Source of the DNA: DATMRS01 sp035566015
Lineage (GTDB): Bacteria; Pseudomonadota; Alphaproteobacteria; Sphingomonadales; Sphingomonadaceae
Length of the DNA stretch: 64,000 bases
Assembly (NCBI GenBank): GCA_035566015.1
Contig: DATMRS010000023.1
Coordinates: forward strand, 295,615-359,614
Reading direction: 5' to 3'
Part shown: positions 24,850 through 34,055 of the stretch, one piece after another
Position numbering within the stretch: the first letter of the stretch is position 1
How the letters are laid out: each line of letters starts with the position of its first letter
Notes under the pieces: model-generated
What the model saw: only the letters and a program-made list of their open reading frames with translations
Databases searched by the model: none
Told to the model about the DNA's origin: nothing
Made by a program: the position numbers and the translations under genes

Positions 24850-26147
24850 GCCGGCTGCAATCCCAGCGAGGGGCGGTGCGCCCGGTGTGCGCGCGCGACG
24901 GCGGCGATCGTGTCGAGCGCCAGCGCCCAGAGGATCAGGATGACGAGGCCGGGGCGGACGAGATGGCCGACGGTGAGGCCGAAGGCGGGGCTCACGGTGC
25001 GCCCGCCGAGCCAGCTGTCGCTGGTAATCTGCAATACCGTCGACAACGGCCAGTCGGCGACGAGGCACAGCAGATAGGCGCAGACGATCGCGACGATCGG
25101 CCCCGCTCCCCGCCACCGCTCCAGCAGGACGAGGAAGAGCAGGAAGGTTTGCGTGTAGCCGCCAGGCGACTGCGTCACGAGATAGGCGGCGAGCAGGATC
25201 GTCGAGACGCGATGGAGCGGCACCGCCTTCGGCTGCACCCAGGCGGCGGCGAGCGCCACGAGCGCGATCGCCTGGCTGAGGCGGATGGCGAGCGGGACGG
25301 CGAACTCGATCCCCTCGATCGTTCGCGAGGGGATGAACTGCAACAGCGGGATCTGCGCCGCGCGCAGCGCGAGCAGCGGGGCATAGCTGGTGGAATAGTT
25401 GATCTCGTTCCACACCTGCCCGCTTTGGAACACGACCCAGTTGGCGGTATTGGAAACCAGCTCGCCCGGCGTGCCGCTGCCGACGAGGGCGAGAGTGACG
25501 AGATAGAGGGCGATCGTCGCGATTCCCGCCAATTCCAGCGCGCGCCATTCGCGCTTCACCGCCAGCGCGAGCACGGGCAGCAGCAGGTAAGGCTTGAAAT
25601 TGATCGCCCCCGCCGCCGCCACGCCGCGCCACAGGCTCGACCGCAGGATCGGGCCGTGCGCGAGCACGAAGCAGGCGAAGCAGGCGAGGATCAGATTGCC
25701 GCGCTCCAGCGTGAAAAGCAGCGGCAGGCCGAGCCCGAACGCGATCGCGCGCATTGGCGCGGTGCGGCGGTCGGCGCGGCGGAAGCTCCACCAGACGAGC
25801 GCCACGTCGATCAGGTAGAAGGCGATGATCGCGCTGCGCCCCAGCCAGTCGCAATCGCGCGCGAAAAAAGGCGACTGCAAATAACAATCCGGCAGGCTCA
25901 GCGCGTCCAGCAGGACGAAGGACAGCGGCGGATAGATGCTCCGCCACACGTCATAGGCGCCGGGATTGTTCGCCCAATAGGCGGTGTTGAACCAGTCCAT
26001 GAAGGTGTCGTTGGTGTCGAACACGAAGGGCTGCGGCAGATAGCCCGTCGCGCGGAAGCGGAGCGCCGTCCAGACGACGCTCGCCACCACCGCCAGCGCC
26101 AGCGCGATCTCGGGCAGCAGCGCCAGGAAACGCGGGCGCGCCGTCAT
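24846..26147 (-). CDS. GT87-type polytopic mannosyltransferase-like protein
   Basis: About 433 residues with around ten membrane helices and a first periplasmic loop holding the acidic motif FDTNDTFMDW near 44, where GT-C enzymes place their catalytic Asp. A second loop has TLERGNLIL, typical of the GT87/DUF2029 family that uses polyprenyl-phosphate mannose or similar donors. ATG 26147 overlaps the GT2 stop (ATGA); an upstream ATG at 26180 would run further into that gene. Together with the GT2 enzyme it could build and use a lipid-linked sugar. Confidence 0.78.
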   Translation of the reverse strand: MTARPRFLALLPEIALALAVVASVVWTALRFRATGYLPQPFVFDTNDTFMDWFNTAYWANNPGAYDVWRSIYPPLSFVLLDALSLPDCYLQSPFFARDCDWLGRSAIIAFYLIDVALVWWSFRRADRRTAPMRAIAFGLGLPLLFTLERGNLILACFACFVLAHGPILRSSLWRGVAAAGAINFKPYLLLPVLALAVKREWRALELAGIATIALYLVTLALVGSGTPGELVSNTANWVVFQSGQVWNEINYSTSYAPLLALRAAQIPLLQFIPSRTIEGIEFAVPLAIRLSQAIALVALAAAWVQPKAVPLHRVSTILLAAYLVTQSPGGYTQTFLLFLVLLERWRGAGPIVAIVCAYLLCLVADWPLSTVLQITSDSWLGGRTVSPAFGLTVGHLVRPGLVILILWALALDTIAAVARAHRAHRPSLGLQPA

Positions 26148-27124
26148 CGCCGGGAGACAAAAGCGCGCGCGGAGGGACACGCGCGCGCAGGGGGGAAGTT
26201 GATGCGTTCCTCCTCGATCACCAGCGGCACGTTGCGGCTGCGCTCGGCGAGCAGGCGGACCTGCTCACCCAACAGGCCGAGACACAGCAGCAGCGGCGCG
26301 AACATGCCGAACGCGACGGTCAGGCCGACGAGCGGCCAGACCGTCCCGCCCAGCACGGCCGAGACGATCGTGGCGATGAGCAGCAGCAGCGCGATCGCCC
26401 CCGCCCCGAACGACAGCGGAATGGGCAGGCGGAGCAGCGACCGGGCCGACCCCGCGAATCCGGACAGCGCGAAGGAGAAGAGCGTCGCGAAGCCGTTCTT
26501 GCTCTCTCCCGCCGCGCGGGGCGGCCTGTCGAACGGCACCACGACAAGGCGGAAGCCGCTTTCGACCAGCATGCCCCGGAAAAAGGGCTCGGGCTCGTTC
26601 CAGGTGGCGAGCATGTCCACCACCGCGCGATCGAACAGGCCGAAGCCGGTCGCGCCGGGGATCACCGGATAGTCGCCGTAACGCTGAAGAAAGCGATAGC
26701 CGACATGGCGGACGAGGCGGAGCGGCGGCGACGCCTTTTCGGACCGGCGCTGGCCGAGCACGATCTGCGCGCCCGCCCGCCACTGGCGCACGAATTCGCC
26801 GATCAGCGCGGGCGGGTCCTGGAAATCGGCGCACATGCCGATCACCGCCCGGCCCTCGGCCTGGTAGATGCCGTGGGTGGGCGAGCGCATCTGGCCGTAA
26901 TTGCGATTGTTGAGGATCGCGCGGATGCGGGGATCGCCGGCGCACAGCTCGCGCAGGATTTCCCGCGTCGCGTCGGTCGAGCGATTGTCGATCAGGATGA
27001 TCTCGTGCGATCGCGCATGCTGCGTAGCGGCGGCCGTCACCGCGGCGCAGATCGCGCGGACATTATCCTCTTCGTTGAAGCAGGGGATGACGATCGAAAG
27101 TTCGGGCCGTTCGTCGCCGGTCAT
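26144..27124 (-). CDS. GT2 family glycosyltransferase (polyprenyl-phosphate sugar synthase-like)
   Basis: A 326-residue protein: GT-A domain (LSIVIPCFNEEDNVRAI at 9-25, then DNRSTDATREI and the metal-binding ADFQDPP near 100) and two C-terminal membrane helices near 230-290. This is the layout of ArnC/GtrB-like enzymes that load a sugar onto undecaprenyl phosphate on the cytoplasmic face. It lies between the chain-length protein and a GT87 enzyme that would use such a donor, joined by ATGA on both sides. Confidence 0.9.
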   Translation of the reverse strand: MTGDERPELSIVIPCFNEEDNVRAICAAVTAAATQHARSHEIILIDNRSTDATREILRELCAGDPRIRAILNNRNYGQMRSPTHGIYQAEGRAVIGMCADFQDPPALIGEFVRQWRAGAQIVLGQRRSEKASPPLRLVRHVGYRFLQRYGDYPVIPGATGFGLFDRAVVDMLATWNEPEPFFRGMLVESGFRLVVVPFDRPPRAAGESKNGFATLFSFALSGFAGSARSLLRLPIPLSFGAGAIALLLLIATIVSAVLGGTVWPLVGLTVAFGMFAPLLLCLGLLGEQVRLLAERSRNVPLVIEEERINFPPARACPSARAFVSRR

Positions 27125-28248
27125 CGCGCCTCGTCCCGCAGCCGCTGGAAGCCGAGGTCGATGCCCGTCGCCGGCGCATAGACTTCGGTGAACAGCGCCA
27201 TGACGATCAGCAGCGCGAGCAGCGCCACGGCGGGGATATTATATTTGCGGTCGGCATCGAGGCGCGGCGCCTCGATCACCTGCACATCGGAGGCGGTTTC
27301 GGAGGCGAGCGTCTCGACCGCCACCTCTTCGGACGAGCGCGCATAAACTTCGTAGAGCGCCTGGGCGAAGCGATAGTCGCGATAGAGGTTGAGATATTCG
27401 CCCGACACCTCGGTCAGCCCGGCGACGTTCGGGCCGGCCGCGCCCACGCCGGGCTCGGTGGTCCGCGCGATCTGCGCGCGCAGCCCCGCTATGTCGGACT
27501 GGACCGCCTGAAGCTGCGGATTTTCCGCGCCCTGAAACTGGCGCAGCGTCTGCAATTCGACCAGCTTCGCCTGAAGCTGCGCCTCCAGCCCGGCGCGGAG
27601 CGACAACGCCGAGCCAAGCTGCGTCTCGGGCTCGGCCAGATGGTTGCGGCGGCGGAACGCGTTCAGCGCCGCCTCCGCCTTCACCACGCGATCGGCGGCT
27701 TCCTTGAAGCGTGCCTGCACCACATTGCGCTTGCGCTCGACACGATCGCGGCCGAGCCAGGTGATACGATCGCTGATCGCGCGCACATAGGCGCGGGTGA
27801 GCGCCTCGGCCTCCTTCGCATCGTGCGTGCGGACTTCGACCTCGACGATGCCGCCCGTCAGCGAATGGATATCGACCTTGTGCGCCAGCGCGACGCGCGC
27901 CCTGTCGGCGCTGCCATAGCCGCCGGGACCGACCAGCTTCAGCCGCCGGATCACGTCGTCGGTGACTTCGGTGCCGCGGCTGATCGCGAGATACATGTCG
28001 ATCGGCTGCTTGGCGCCGCCCAGCAGGGCCGCGAAGCCCTGAAGCTGGCCGCCGAGCGCGTTCATCATCGAGCCGAGGCCGAGGCTGTTATTGTCCTGCG
28101 GCACGATCTTCGCGCGCGCGACATAGGGACGCGGGACGACGCAGAACAAGGCGAGCAGCAGGGCGAGCACGCCATAAGCACGCCGACGCCGGCGCGGATC
28201 GGCGAGGAGGATCGCGCCGGCCCGGCGCGCGCGCTGCCAACGGCTCAT
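27121..28248 (-). CDS. Polysaccharide chain-length/export inner-membrane protein (Wzz/KpsE-like)
   Basis: A 375-residue protein with one membrane helix near the N-terminus (AYGVLALLLALFCVVP, 24-39), a long periplasmic coiled-coil region (about 170-320, with VERKRNVVQARFKEAADRV) and a second helix close to the C-terminus (IPAVALLALLIVMALFT, about 340-356). This is the co-polymerase plan of Wzz, KpsE and CtrB, which set polymer length or join the inner membrane to the outer-membrane exporter. No kinase domain is attached. The gene directly upstream encodes that exporter. Confidence 0.88.
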   Translation of the reverse strand: MSRWQRARRAGAILLADPRRRRRAYGVLALLLALFCVVPRPYVARAKIVPQDNNSLGLGSMMNALGGQLQGFAALLGGAKQPIDMYLAISRGTEVTDDVIRRLKLVGPGGYGSADRARVALAHKVDIHSLTGGIVEVEVRTHDAKEAEALTRAYVRAISDRITWLGRDRVERKRNVVQARFKEAADRVVKAEAALNAFRRRNHLAEPETQLGSALSLRAGLEAQLQAKLVELQTLRQFQGAENPQLQAVQSDIAGLRAQIARTTEPGVGAAGPNVAGLTEVSGEYLNLYRDYRFAQALYEVYARSSEEVAVETLASETASDVQVIEAPRLDADRKYNIPAVALLALLIVMALFTEVYAPATGIDLGFQRLRDEAR

Positions 28249-30143
28249 TCGGCGAGCGCCTTGACCGACGCGGCCCCCAGGACGCCGCCGAACAGGCTGC
28301 CGGTGATATCGCGCAGCCGCGCCCAGAACTCGCCGCGATCGGCATCGACGGGCACATAGACGAGATCACCGGGCAGCGCCGCCGCATGCAATACGCGGCT
28401 GCGGCCGCCCGACAATACGGTGCCGTTGGCGCGCACCACGAAAATCTCGCTCTTGTCGCCCAGCTTTTGCACGCCGCCCGCCGCGCGGAGGAAATCGCCG
28501 ATCGATTTGCCGCGCTCATAGGCGAAGGAGGCCGGGCTCGGCACCGCGCCGAACACGCCCACCGTCACGGGGCGCGGCGGCACATAGATGCTGTCGTTAT
28601 TCTCGACGATCAGGTCCCCCGGCAGCGTCGTGGCGGACACCGGCATGTCGAACACCAGCCGCCCGTCGGGCTCGCGCTGGCGCAACTGCTCGACGATCGA
28701 GCGGACCAGCGCGAGATTGGCGGGCTGGACGAGCTGCGCGCGATTGGCCGACGTCACCGGCTGCGCGGTCAGCAGCAATTCCACGTCCTTCACCGCGCGG
28801 TCGTAGCTCTGCCGCTGCTGGCGCTTCACGCTCTCGCGCGTGATGACGCTGGCATAAGGGAAGGCCTGCGGGGTGAGGCCACCCGCCTCGGCCACCACGT
28901 CGGACAGGCGCGTGCCGGGACGGAAATAATAGCGGCCGGGCTTCGCCACCTCGCCGCTGATCGTCACCAGCACCGGCTGCTGCCCCAGCGGACGGGCGAT
29001 GCCGATATTGGAGAGGACGCGGACGATGTCGCCGCGGTGCGCGGGACGCGTGCGTGCGGCGGCGGCGGTCAGTTCCTGCCAGCCGGCGCTGCGCTGGCCG
29101 AGCGAATCGAGCACCATCAGCCGGCCATTGTCGGCCACCGTATTGACGCCGCCGGCATAAGCGACCGCATCGTTCAGCGTCTCGCCGGGGCCGACCTCGA
29201 AAATTGCCTCGCGGTTGACGCTGCCGACCACCGCCACCTGCGGGCCGGCGGGCGCGATATGGATGACGTCGCCATTCTGGAGCACCGCGTCGCCGGTTTT
29301 GTCGCCCTTGAGCAGCAGGTCGTAAAGATCGAAATCGGAGATGAGCCGCCCGCTCCGGCGGAGCTGGATCGAGCGGAAGCTGCCCCCCGCCGAAGGCCCG
29401 CCCGCCGCCAGCACGGCGTTGACCAGCGTCGAAAGGCTGCTGACGGTATAGGAGCCCGGCGTGCGCGCGAAGCCGGTGACATAGACGGTGATGCCGCGCA
29501 GCCGCGCCACCGTCACCTGCAGATCAAAGCCGCGATATTGCCGCGAGACCTGGCTGGCGATCACGTCATGCACGTCGCCATAGCGCACGCCGCCGACCAT
29601 GATCGCTCCGACACGCGGCACGAAGATGCGGCCCTCGCTGTCGATGGTGAGGCGCAGGTTCGACGCCTGCACCGATCCGGTGAGGCCGAGGAGCAGTTCG
29701 TCGCCGGGATTGAGGCGATAGTCGGCGGGGATCGCGGTGGTCGGCGGCGCGGTGAAATCGCGCGCGCCGGGGATCAGCAATTCGGACCCGAAACGGCGCA
29801 GCGGCTTGCCGACGAGCGAGGAGACGAAGCTTTCGAACTCGTTGGCGGGGGGCAGCGGGGCCGGCTTCGCCTTTTCCGCGCCCGGCAGGGGCGGCTCGGC
29901 GGGCTCGCCGGGTTTGTCGGCGGGCGCGCTCTCGATCACCGCCGGCTGGAAGGGCGGGGGCTCGGCCGAGGAAATCGACGCCTGTCCCTGCGCGGCGCGG
30001 CGCGACAGCGTGTCGGCCGTCCCCGCCTGCTGCTGTTGCGACATGCTGTCGACCGGCGAGGCAAGCTGCGCGGGCAACTGCGCTGGAAAGAGCAGGGTCA
30101 GGATCGCTGAACCGGCGAGCAGCCGTTTCCGGGCAAGGATCAT
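28245..30143 (-). CDS. Outer-membrane polysaccharide export protein (Wza/KpsD-like, SLBB domains)
   Basis: About 632 residues with a signal peptide (LLAGSAILTLLFPAQLPAQ) but no lipobox Cys, so it is closer to KpsD than to lipidated Wza. After a Pro-rich linker come the Poly_export domain (IPADYRLNPGDELLLGLTG near 137) and several SLBB modules (VYVTGFARTPGSYTV, VAVVGSVNREAIFEV, VLVTISGEVAKPGRYYF, VTVGVFGAVPSPASF). It forms the ring or channel for secreted polymer across the periplasm and outer membrane. ATG 30143 overlaps the IMPase stop (ATGA). Confidence 0.92.
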   Translation of the reverse strand: MILARKRLLAGSAILTLLFPAQLPAQLASPVDSMSQQQQAGTADTLSRRAAQGQASISSAEPPPFQPAVIESAPADKPGEPAEPPLPGAEKAKPAPLPPANEFESFVSSLVGKPLRRFGSELLIPGARDFTAPPTTAIPADYRLNPGDELLLGLTGSVQASNLRLTIDSEGRIFVPRVGAIMVGGVRYGDVHDVIASQVSRQYRGFDLQVTVARLRGITVYVTGFARTPGSYTVSSLSTLVNAVLAAGGPSAGGSFRSIQLRRSGRLISDFDLYDLLLKGDKTGDAVLQNGDVIHIAPAGPQVAVVGSVNREAIFEVGPGETLNDAVAYAGGVNTVADNGRLMVLDSLGQRSAGWQELTAAAARTRPAHRGDIVRVLSNIGIARPLGQQPVLVTISGEVAKPGRYYFRPGTRLSDVVAEAGGLTPQAFPYASVITRESVKRQQRQSYDRAVKDVELLLTAQPVTSANRAQLVQPANLALVRSIVEQLRQREPDGRLVFDMPVSATTLPGDLIVENNDSIYVPPRPVTVGVFGAVPSPASFAYERGKSIGDFLRAAGGVQKLGDKSEIFVVRANGTVLSGGRSRVLHAAALPGDLVYVPVDADRGEFWARLRDITGSLFGGVLGAASVKALAE

Positions 30144-30970
30144 GTCGTTAACGCTTCCATTTCGGGGAGGCCCGTTTCCGGCACGAGCAGGAGATTGGCG
30201 GCCTCCTGCCAGAGCCGTTCGCCGGTGGCGGCCAGCACGCCCGTCCTGCCCGAGCCGACCCGATAGGGGCTGCCGTCCCAATGGGTGACGCGGCCGCCGA
30301 TTTCGGTGAGGAGCAGCGCGCCTGCCGCATGATCCCAGGGCAGGATGCGCTGGAACAGGGCGATGTCGTCCTGCCCCAGCACGAGACGCGGATAGCTCTC
30401 CGCCGCGCAGCGGGGGACGGGAACGACGGTGAACCGCTGTTCGGCGCGGGCGTGGACGCGCGCGCGGCGCCGGGGACGCATGAAATGCGTGCCGAGCGCC
30501 GCGCGCAGCGGCGGCCGCGCCGGCGCGGGCGGACGCACCTTTATCCCCTCGCACGTCGCGCCCTTGCCGCGTTCGGCGAAGAACATCCGCCCGCTCGACG
30601 GGTCGAGCAGCCAGCCCGCGATCGGAACGCCATCGTCGACCAGCGCCACCATCATGCCGAACGGCCGCTGCCCCGCCGCGAAATTGGCGGTGCCGTCCAG
30701 CGGATCGATCAGCCAGACGAGTCCCTCGCCGACATCGTCGAGCAGCGCCGGCGCCTGCGCCACCGCCTCCTCGCCGACGATCCGCGCGCAGAGGCCCAGC
30801 GCCGCCAGCCCGTCATGCAGGCGGCGTTCGGCTTCCAGATCGACGCTGGTCACGATTTCGCCGGGGCTTTTCTCGGCGATCTCATGCGCGGCAAGCATGC
30901 GGAAGCGCGGCATCACCACCGTGGTGGCGACCTCGCACATCAGCGCCGTGACCTCGGTTTCGAGCGACAT
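30140..30970 (-). CDS. Inositol-monophosphatase-family phosphatase
   Basis: About 276 residues with the metal-site motifs of the IMPase/FBPase/CysQ family: GEEA near 66, WLIDPLDGTANFAAG near 85-99, and WDHAAGALLLTEIGG near 213. It removes a phosphate from a small sugar phosphate, inositol phosphate or nucleotide such as PAP. In a polysaccharide operon it may dephosphorylate a sugar precursor. ATG 30970 follows the aldolase stop by ten bases; the upstream sequence there is pyrimidine-rich rather than a good ribosome site, so coupling or a start up to 31018 is possible. Confidence 0.87.
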   Translation of the reverse strand: MSLETEVTALMCEVATTVVMPRFRMLAAHEIAEKSPGEIVTSVDLEAERRLHDGLAALGLCARIVGEEAVAQAPALLDDVGEGLVWLIDPLDGTANFAAGQRPFGMMVALVDDGVPIAGWLLDPSSGRMFFAERGKGATCEGIKVRPPAPARPPLRAALGTHFMRPRRRARVHARAEQRFTVVPVPRCAAESYPRLVLGQDDIALFQRILPWDHAAGALLLTEIGGRVTHWDGSPYRVGSGRTGVLAATGERLWQEAANLLLVPETGLPEMEALTT

Positions 30971-30980
30971 GGGAGGAGGT

Positions 30981-31793
30981 TCAGGCGGCCACGCTCGCCA
31001 GGCGGCCGCGCGCCGCATTGGCCCGCCGCTCCTGCATCATGCGGATGCGCGCCAGATCCTCGTCGGCGATGCCGCCATAATAAGCGCGCTTGTTTTCGAG
31101 CCACGCCAGCTCGAACGCGACGGCGTGCGCGATGCCCGCCTCGAAATCGGCGAGTTCCGCCACCGCGCCGTCGAACACGATCTTGCGCGTCTCGAACCGA
31201 TCGAGCCGCACGCGCCGGATTTCGCGCAGCACTGGCGCCGCCTCGGCCGCGACCGAGCCGCCGACCACCAGTTCAAGTCCGTTCGCGGCGCAGGCGTGCG
31301 CCGCCGTCAGCACCGCATCGGTGATCTCGCGTTCGTTGATCGCGCCGCGCGGCAGCCCACGCGACAGCGTGAAATCGACGCGGCCGAAGACGATGCCGTC
31401 GAGCGACGCGCCCGCGATCGGCAGCATCGCGTCGAGATTGGCGAGCGTCGCGTCGGTTTCCAGATTGAACAGGAAATCGACGCCCTCGCGCTCCTCGCCA
31501 TAAACCTTGGTCTTGGCGTCGACGAATTTCGTGAGCGCGTAGGGCGTCTCGACCATCGGCGCGATGATATAGTCCGCGCCGTAAAGGCAGGACGCATGGA
31601 GATCGGACACCGCCTCGCAGCCGCCGATCTTGAGGGCGAGCTTCAGGTCGGCCCGATAGGCAAGCTCCACCAGCCTTTGCAGTTCGTCGCGGCGCGTGCC
31701 CTCGGCCTCGAACTCGGCCTTCACGGCGACGAAGCCGAAACGATCCCGGCCCTTCTTGAGCATGTCCAGCATGCGGCGTTCGGTGGAATTCAT
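30981..31793 (-). CDS. HpcH/HpaI-type aldolase / citrate-lyase-family protein
   Basis: About 270 residues of the phosphoenolpyruvate-aldolase barrel: LALKIGGCEAVSD near 53, GADYIIAPMVETPYA near 73-87, and FLFNLETDATLANLD near 110, where the ETD acid is a likely metal ligand. The family cleaves or forms C-C bonds with pyruvate or a related enolate. As first gene of the polysaccharide operon it may supply an acidic or deoxy sugar, but no substrate can be assigned. ATG 31793 has a strong ribosome site (AAGGGAGGGCGAGG) directly before it, favoured over ATG 31817. Confidence 0.82.
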   Translation of the reverse strand: MNSTERRMLDMLKKGRDRFGFVAVKAEFEAEGTRRDELQRLVELAYRADLKLALKIGGCEAVSDLHASCLYGADYIIAPMVETPYALTKFVDAKTKVYGEEREGVDFLFNLETDATLANLDAMLPIAGASLDGIVFGRVDFTLSRGLPRGAINEREITDAVLTAAHACAANGLELVVGGSVAAEAAPVLREIRRVRLDRFETRKIVFDGAVAELADFEAGIAHAVAFELAWLENKRAYYGGIADEDLARIRMMQERRANAARGRLASVAA

Positions 31794-31890
31794 CCTCGCC
31801 CTCCCTTGGGTGCGCACGGTTACTGACGAAGGGCGAGACGGAGTCTGGCGGCCATTTCCGCAACGATTCGGGGCCAGGAAAATTTTTGCG

Positions 31891-32475
31891 ATGGCGGTTA
31901 CGGGATCGGCCGGTCGGCTCCGTCTTCGACGGATGCCCGGCTATCCCCTCCTTCTGCCCCTCCTCGCGGGGCTCATGCTCAGCGCCGGACAGGCCATGGC
32001 GGCGGGCCTGCCGCGCCTCTCCTCTTCCTTCGGCTATCGCGACGATCCGATCCTCGGCACGCGCGCGATGCATCGCGGCGTCGACATACCGGGGCGCGAG
32101 GGAACGCCCGTCCACGCCGCCGCCAGCGGCGTCGTCCGCTTCGCGGGCAGCGCTGGCGGCTATGGTCAGATGATCGAGATCGATCATGGCGACGGGCTCA
32201 CCACGCGCTACGCGCATCTCTCGCGCATCCTGATCCGGCCGGGCGCGCCCGTCGTCCAGGGGCAGACAATCGCGCTGATGGGATCGACCGGCCGGTCGAC
32301 CGGCAGCCATCTGCATTTCGAGGTGCGCGAATATGGGCAGGCGGAAGACCCGCTGCGCTTCTTCGGCACGCAGGTGGCGCCCGCCAAGGCAAGGCCGCTT
32401 GCATCCGAGCCGCATATTTCCGCTTTCGCCCGCGCCCGCGACGCCGCCGGACAGGACTGGGGCGCGGGCCTGTGA
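31891..32475 (+). CDS. M23-family peptidase (LytM domain), secreted
   Basis: About 194 residues: a signal peptide (YPLLLPLLAGLMLSAGQAMA), then one LytM domain with zinc ligands in MHRGVDIPG and HLHFEV near the C-terminal third. Such proteins cut peptidoglycan cross-links or, when ligands are lost, regulate amidases; here the ligands appear complete. ATG 31891 or ATG 31933 could be the start. Divergent from the polysaccharide operon and followed closely by an ECF sigma gene. Confidence 0.9.
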   Translation: MAVTGSAGRLRLRRMPGYPLLLPLLAGLMLSAGQAMAAGLPRLSSSFGYRDDPILGTRAMHRGVDIPGREGTPVHAAASGVVRFAGSAGGYGQMIEIDHGDGLTTRYAHLSRILIRPGAPVVQGQTIALMGSTGRSTGSHLHFEVREYGQAEDPLRFFGTQVAPAKARPLASEPHISAFARARDAAGQDWGAGL

Positions 32476-32552
32476 GGATCGATCCGATCGGCCCTGCGGA
32501 CCCTGTGCGCCCGGGCTTGGCAAGGCGATCGAGGAATGCTTTGCCTCGCGCC

Positions 32553-33068
32553 ATGAGTCGGGAGGCGGAGATAGACGGGCTGCAGCGCGTGATCCTCAAC
32601 GAACGCAGCCGGCTGCTCCGCTTCCTGACGGCGCGCGGCGCGGGCGACGAGGCGGAGGATGTACTGCACGATCTGTGGCAGCGGGTGGCGTCCGCGCCCA
32701 CCCAGCCGATCGCCGAGCCCGTCTCCTACCTGTTTCGCGCCGCCGAAAACCTGATGCACGACCGGCGGCGATCGGCGATCAGCCGCCAGCGCCGCCAGCA
32801 GGACTGGCACGAGATCAGCAACCAGGTGGAGGACAATCCCGAAGGCGAACGCCGGCTGATCGCGCGCGAACGGCTGCGCGAGGCGGAAAGCACGCTCGCC
32901 GCGCTGGGGCCGCGCGCGGCCGGCATATTCCGGCGCTATCGTCTCGACGGGATCGGCCAGGCGGCGATCGCGCGCGAGCTGGGCGTCAGCCTCAGTTCGG
33001 TGGAGAAGGATCTGCAGAAAGCCTATCGCGCGCTGGCAGTATTGAAGGCGAAGTTCGATGCGGAATGA
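32553..33068 (+). CDS. FecI-like ECF sigma factor
   Basis: About 171 residues: sigma region 2 (SRLLRFLTARGAGDEAEDVLHD without a full run here; region near 15-80) and region 4 (AAIARELGVSLSSVEKDLQKA, near 140) at the C-terminus. It is followed by a fecR gene and a TonB receptor with an STN domain, the standard surface-signalling set in which the receptor signals ligand binding to FecR, which releases or activates the sigma factor. The start is uncertain: TTG 32541 has GAGGA 5 bases upstream, and GTG 32472 overlaps the peptidase stop. Confidence 0.88.
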   Translation: MSREAEIDGLQRVILNERSRLLRFLTARGAGDEAEDVLHDLWQRVASAPTQPIAEPVSYLFRAAENLMHDRRRSAISRQRRQQDWHEISNQVEDNPEGERRLIARERLREAESTLAALGPRAAGIFRRYRLDGIGQAAIARELGVSLSSVEKDLQKAYRALAVLKAKFDAE

Positions 33069-33095
33069 CGCGATCGACTCCGTCTCTAGGGGGTT

Positions 33096-34055
33096 ATGGA
33101 CATGAGCGCGCAGCAATCGGACATCGGCGAGGCCGCGCGCCTGTGGGCCATTCGCATCCAGGACCCGGCCTTTGCCGACTGGGACGGCTTCACCGCATGG
33201 CTGGAGCGCGATCCCGCGCATCTCGCCGCTTATGAGGCCGCGCTGGAGGCGGACGAATGGGCGACCGACCTGTTCGCATCCGAACCGCAGGCCCCGCCCC
33301 TCTCCGCCCCTGCCCCGGCCCCTCGCCAGCGGCGCAACTGGTTCGCCGTCGCCGGCATGGCCGCGGCGGCCGTCGCGGTCGCCGGGGGCTGGGCGGTGCT
33401 GGACCGCGATTCGCCGGCGGTGAACATCCTCACCGCGCCGGGCGAGCATCGCACGATCAATCTCGCCGACGGATCGAGCATGATGCTGAACGGCGGCACC
33501 CGCATCACCATCGATCCCGATACGCCGCGCCAGATCGCGCTGGCGCAGGGCGAGGCGCTGTTCCAGGTGAAGCATGACGCCGACAAGCCGTTCGTCGTGA
33601 CGGTCGGCAAGACGCGCCTGCTCGATGCGGGCACGGTGTTCAACGTCGTGCGCGACGGCAAGGCGGTCGATGTGGCGGTGGCCGAGGGCGCGGTGATCTA
33701 CGAGCCCGGCCCGAACCAGATCCGGCTGGCGGCGGGCGACGAGCTGTTCCGCGCGCATCCGGGGGCGACGCCGGTGCTGCGCCGCGCCAATCCGCAGGCA
33801 ATCGGCGGCTGGCGGACGGGCCAGCTCCAATATAATGACGCCTCGCTTGATCGCGTCGCGCGCGATCTCGCCCGCAATATCGGGCACCCGATCGAAGCCA
33901 GCGGCGGCGCGGAGCGGATGCGCTTCACCGGCACGCTGATGCTGCAAGGCTCGCCCGACCAGATACTCGCGCGCGCGGGCCCGTTGCTGGGCGTCTCCTT
34001 CGCGCCGAAGGGGGAAACATGGACGATGACGCCGGACGATGACGGCCGTCGCTAG
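33096..34055 (+). CDS. FecR-type anti-sigma/regulator
   Basis: A 319-residue protein: cytoplasmic N-terminal region with the repeated Trp pattern of FecR (RLWAIRIQDPAFADWDGF, then WLERDPAHLAAYE), one membrane helix near 85-107 (FAVAGMAAAAVAVAGGW), and a periplasmic FecR domain (GEHRTINLADGSSMMLNGG near 118) plus a C-terminal STN-like portion. It senses the STN domain of the downstream receptor and controls the ECF sigma. ATG 33096 follows an AGGGGG site. Its end overlaps the receptor gene by 17 bases. Confidence 0.93.
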   Translation: MDMSAQQSDIGEAARLWAIRIQDPAFADWDGFTAWLERDPAHLAAYEAALEADEWATDLFASEPQAPPLSAPAPAPRQRRNWFAVAGMAAAAVAVAGGWAVLDRDSPAVNILTAPGEHRTINLADGSSMMLNGGTRITIDPDTPRQIALAQGEALFQVKHDADKPFVVTVGKTRLLDAGTVFNVVRDGKAVDVAVAEGAVIYEPGPNQIRLAAGDELFRAHPGATPVLRRANPQAIGGWRTGQLQYNDASLDRVARDLARNIGHPIEASGGAERMRFTGTLMLQGSPDQILARAGPLLGVSFAPKGETWTMTPDDDGRR

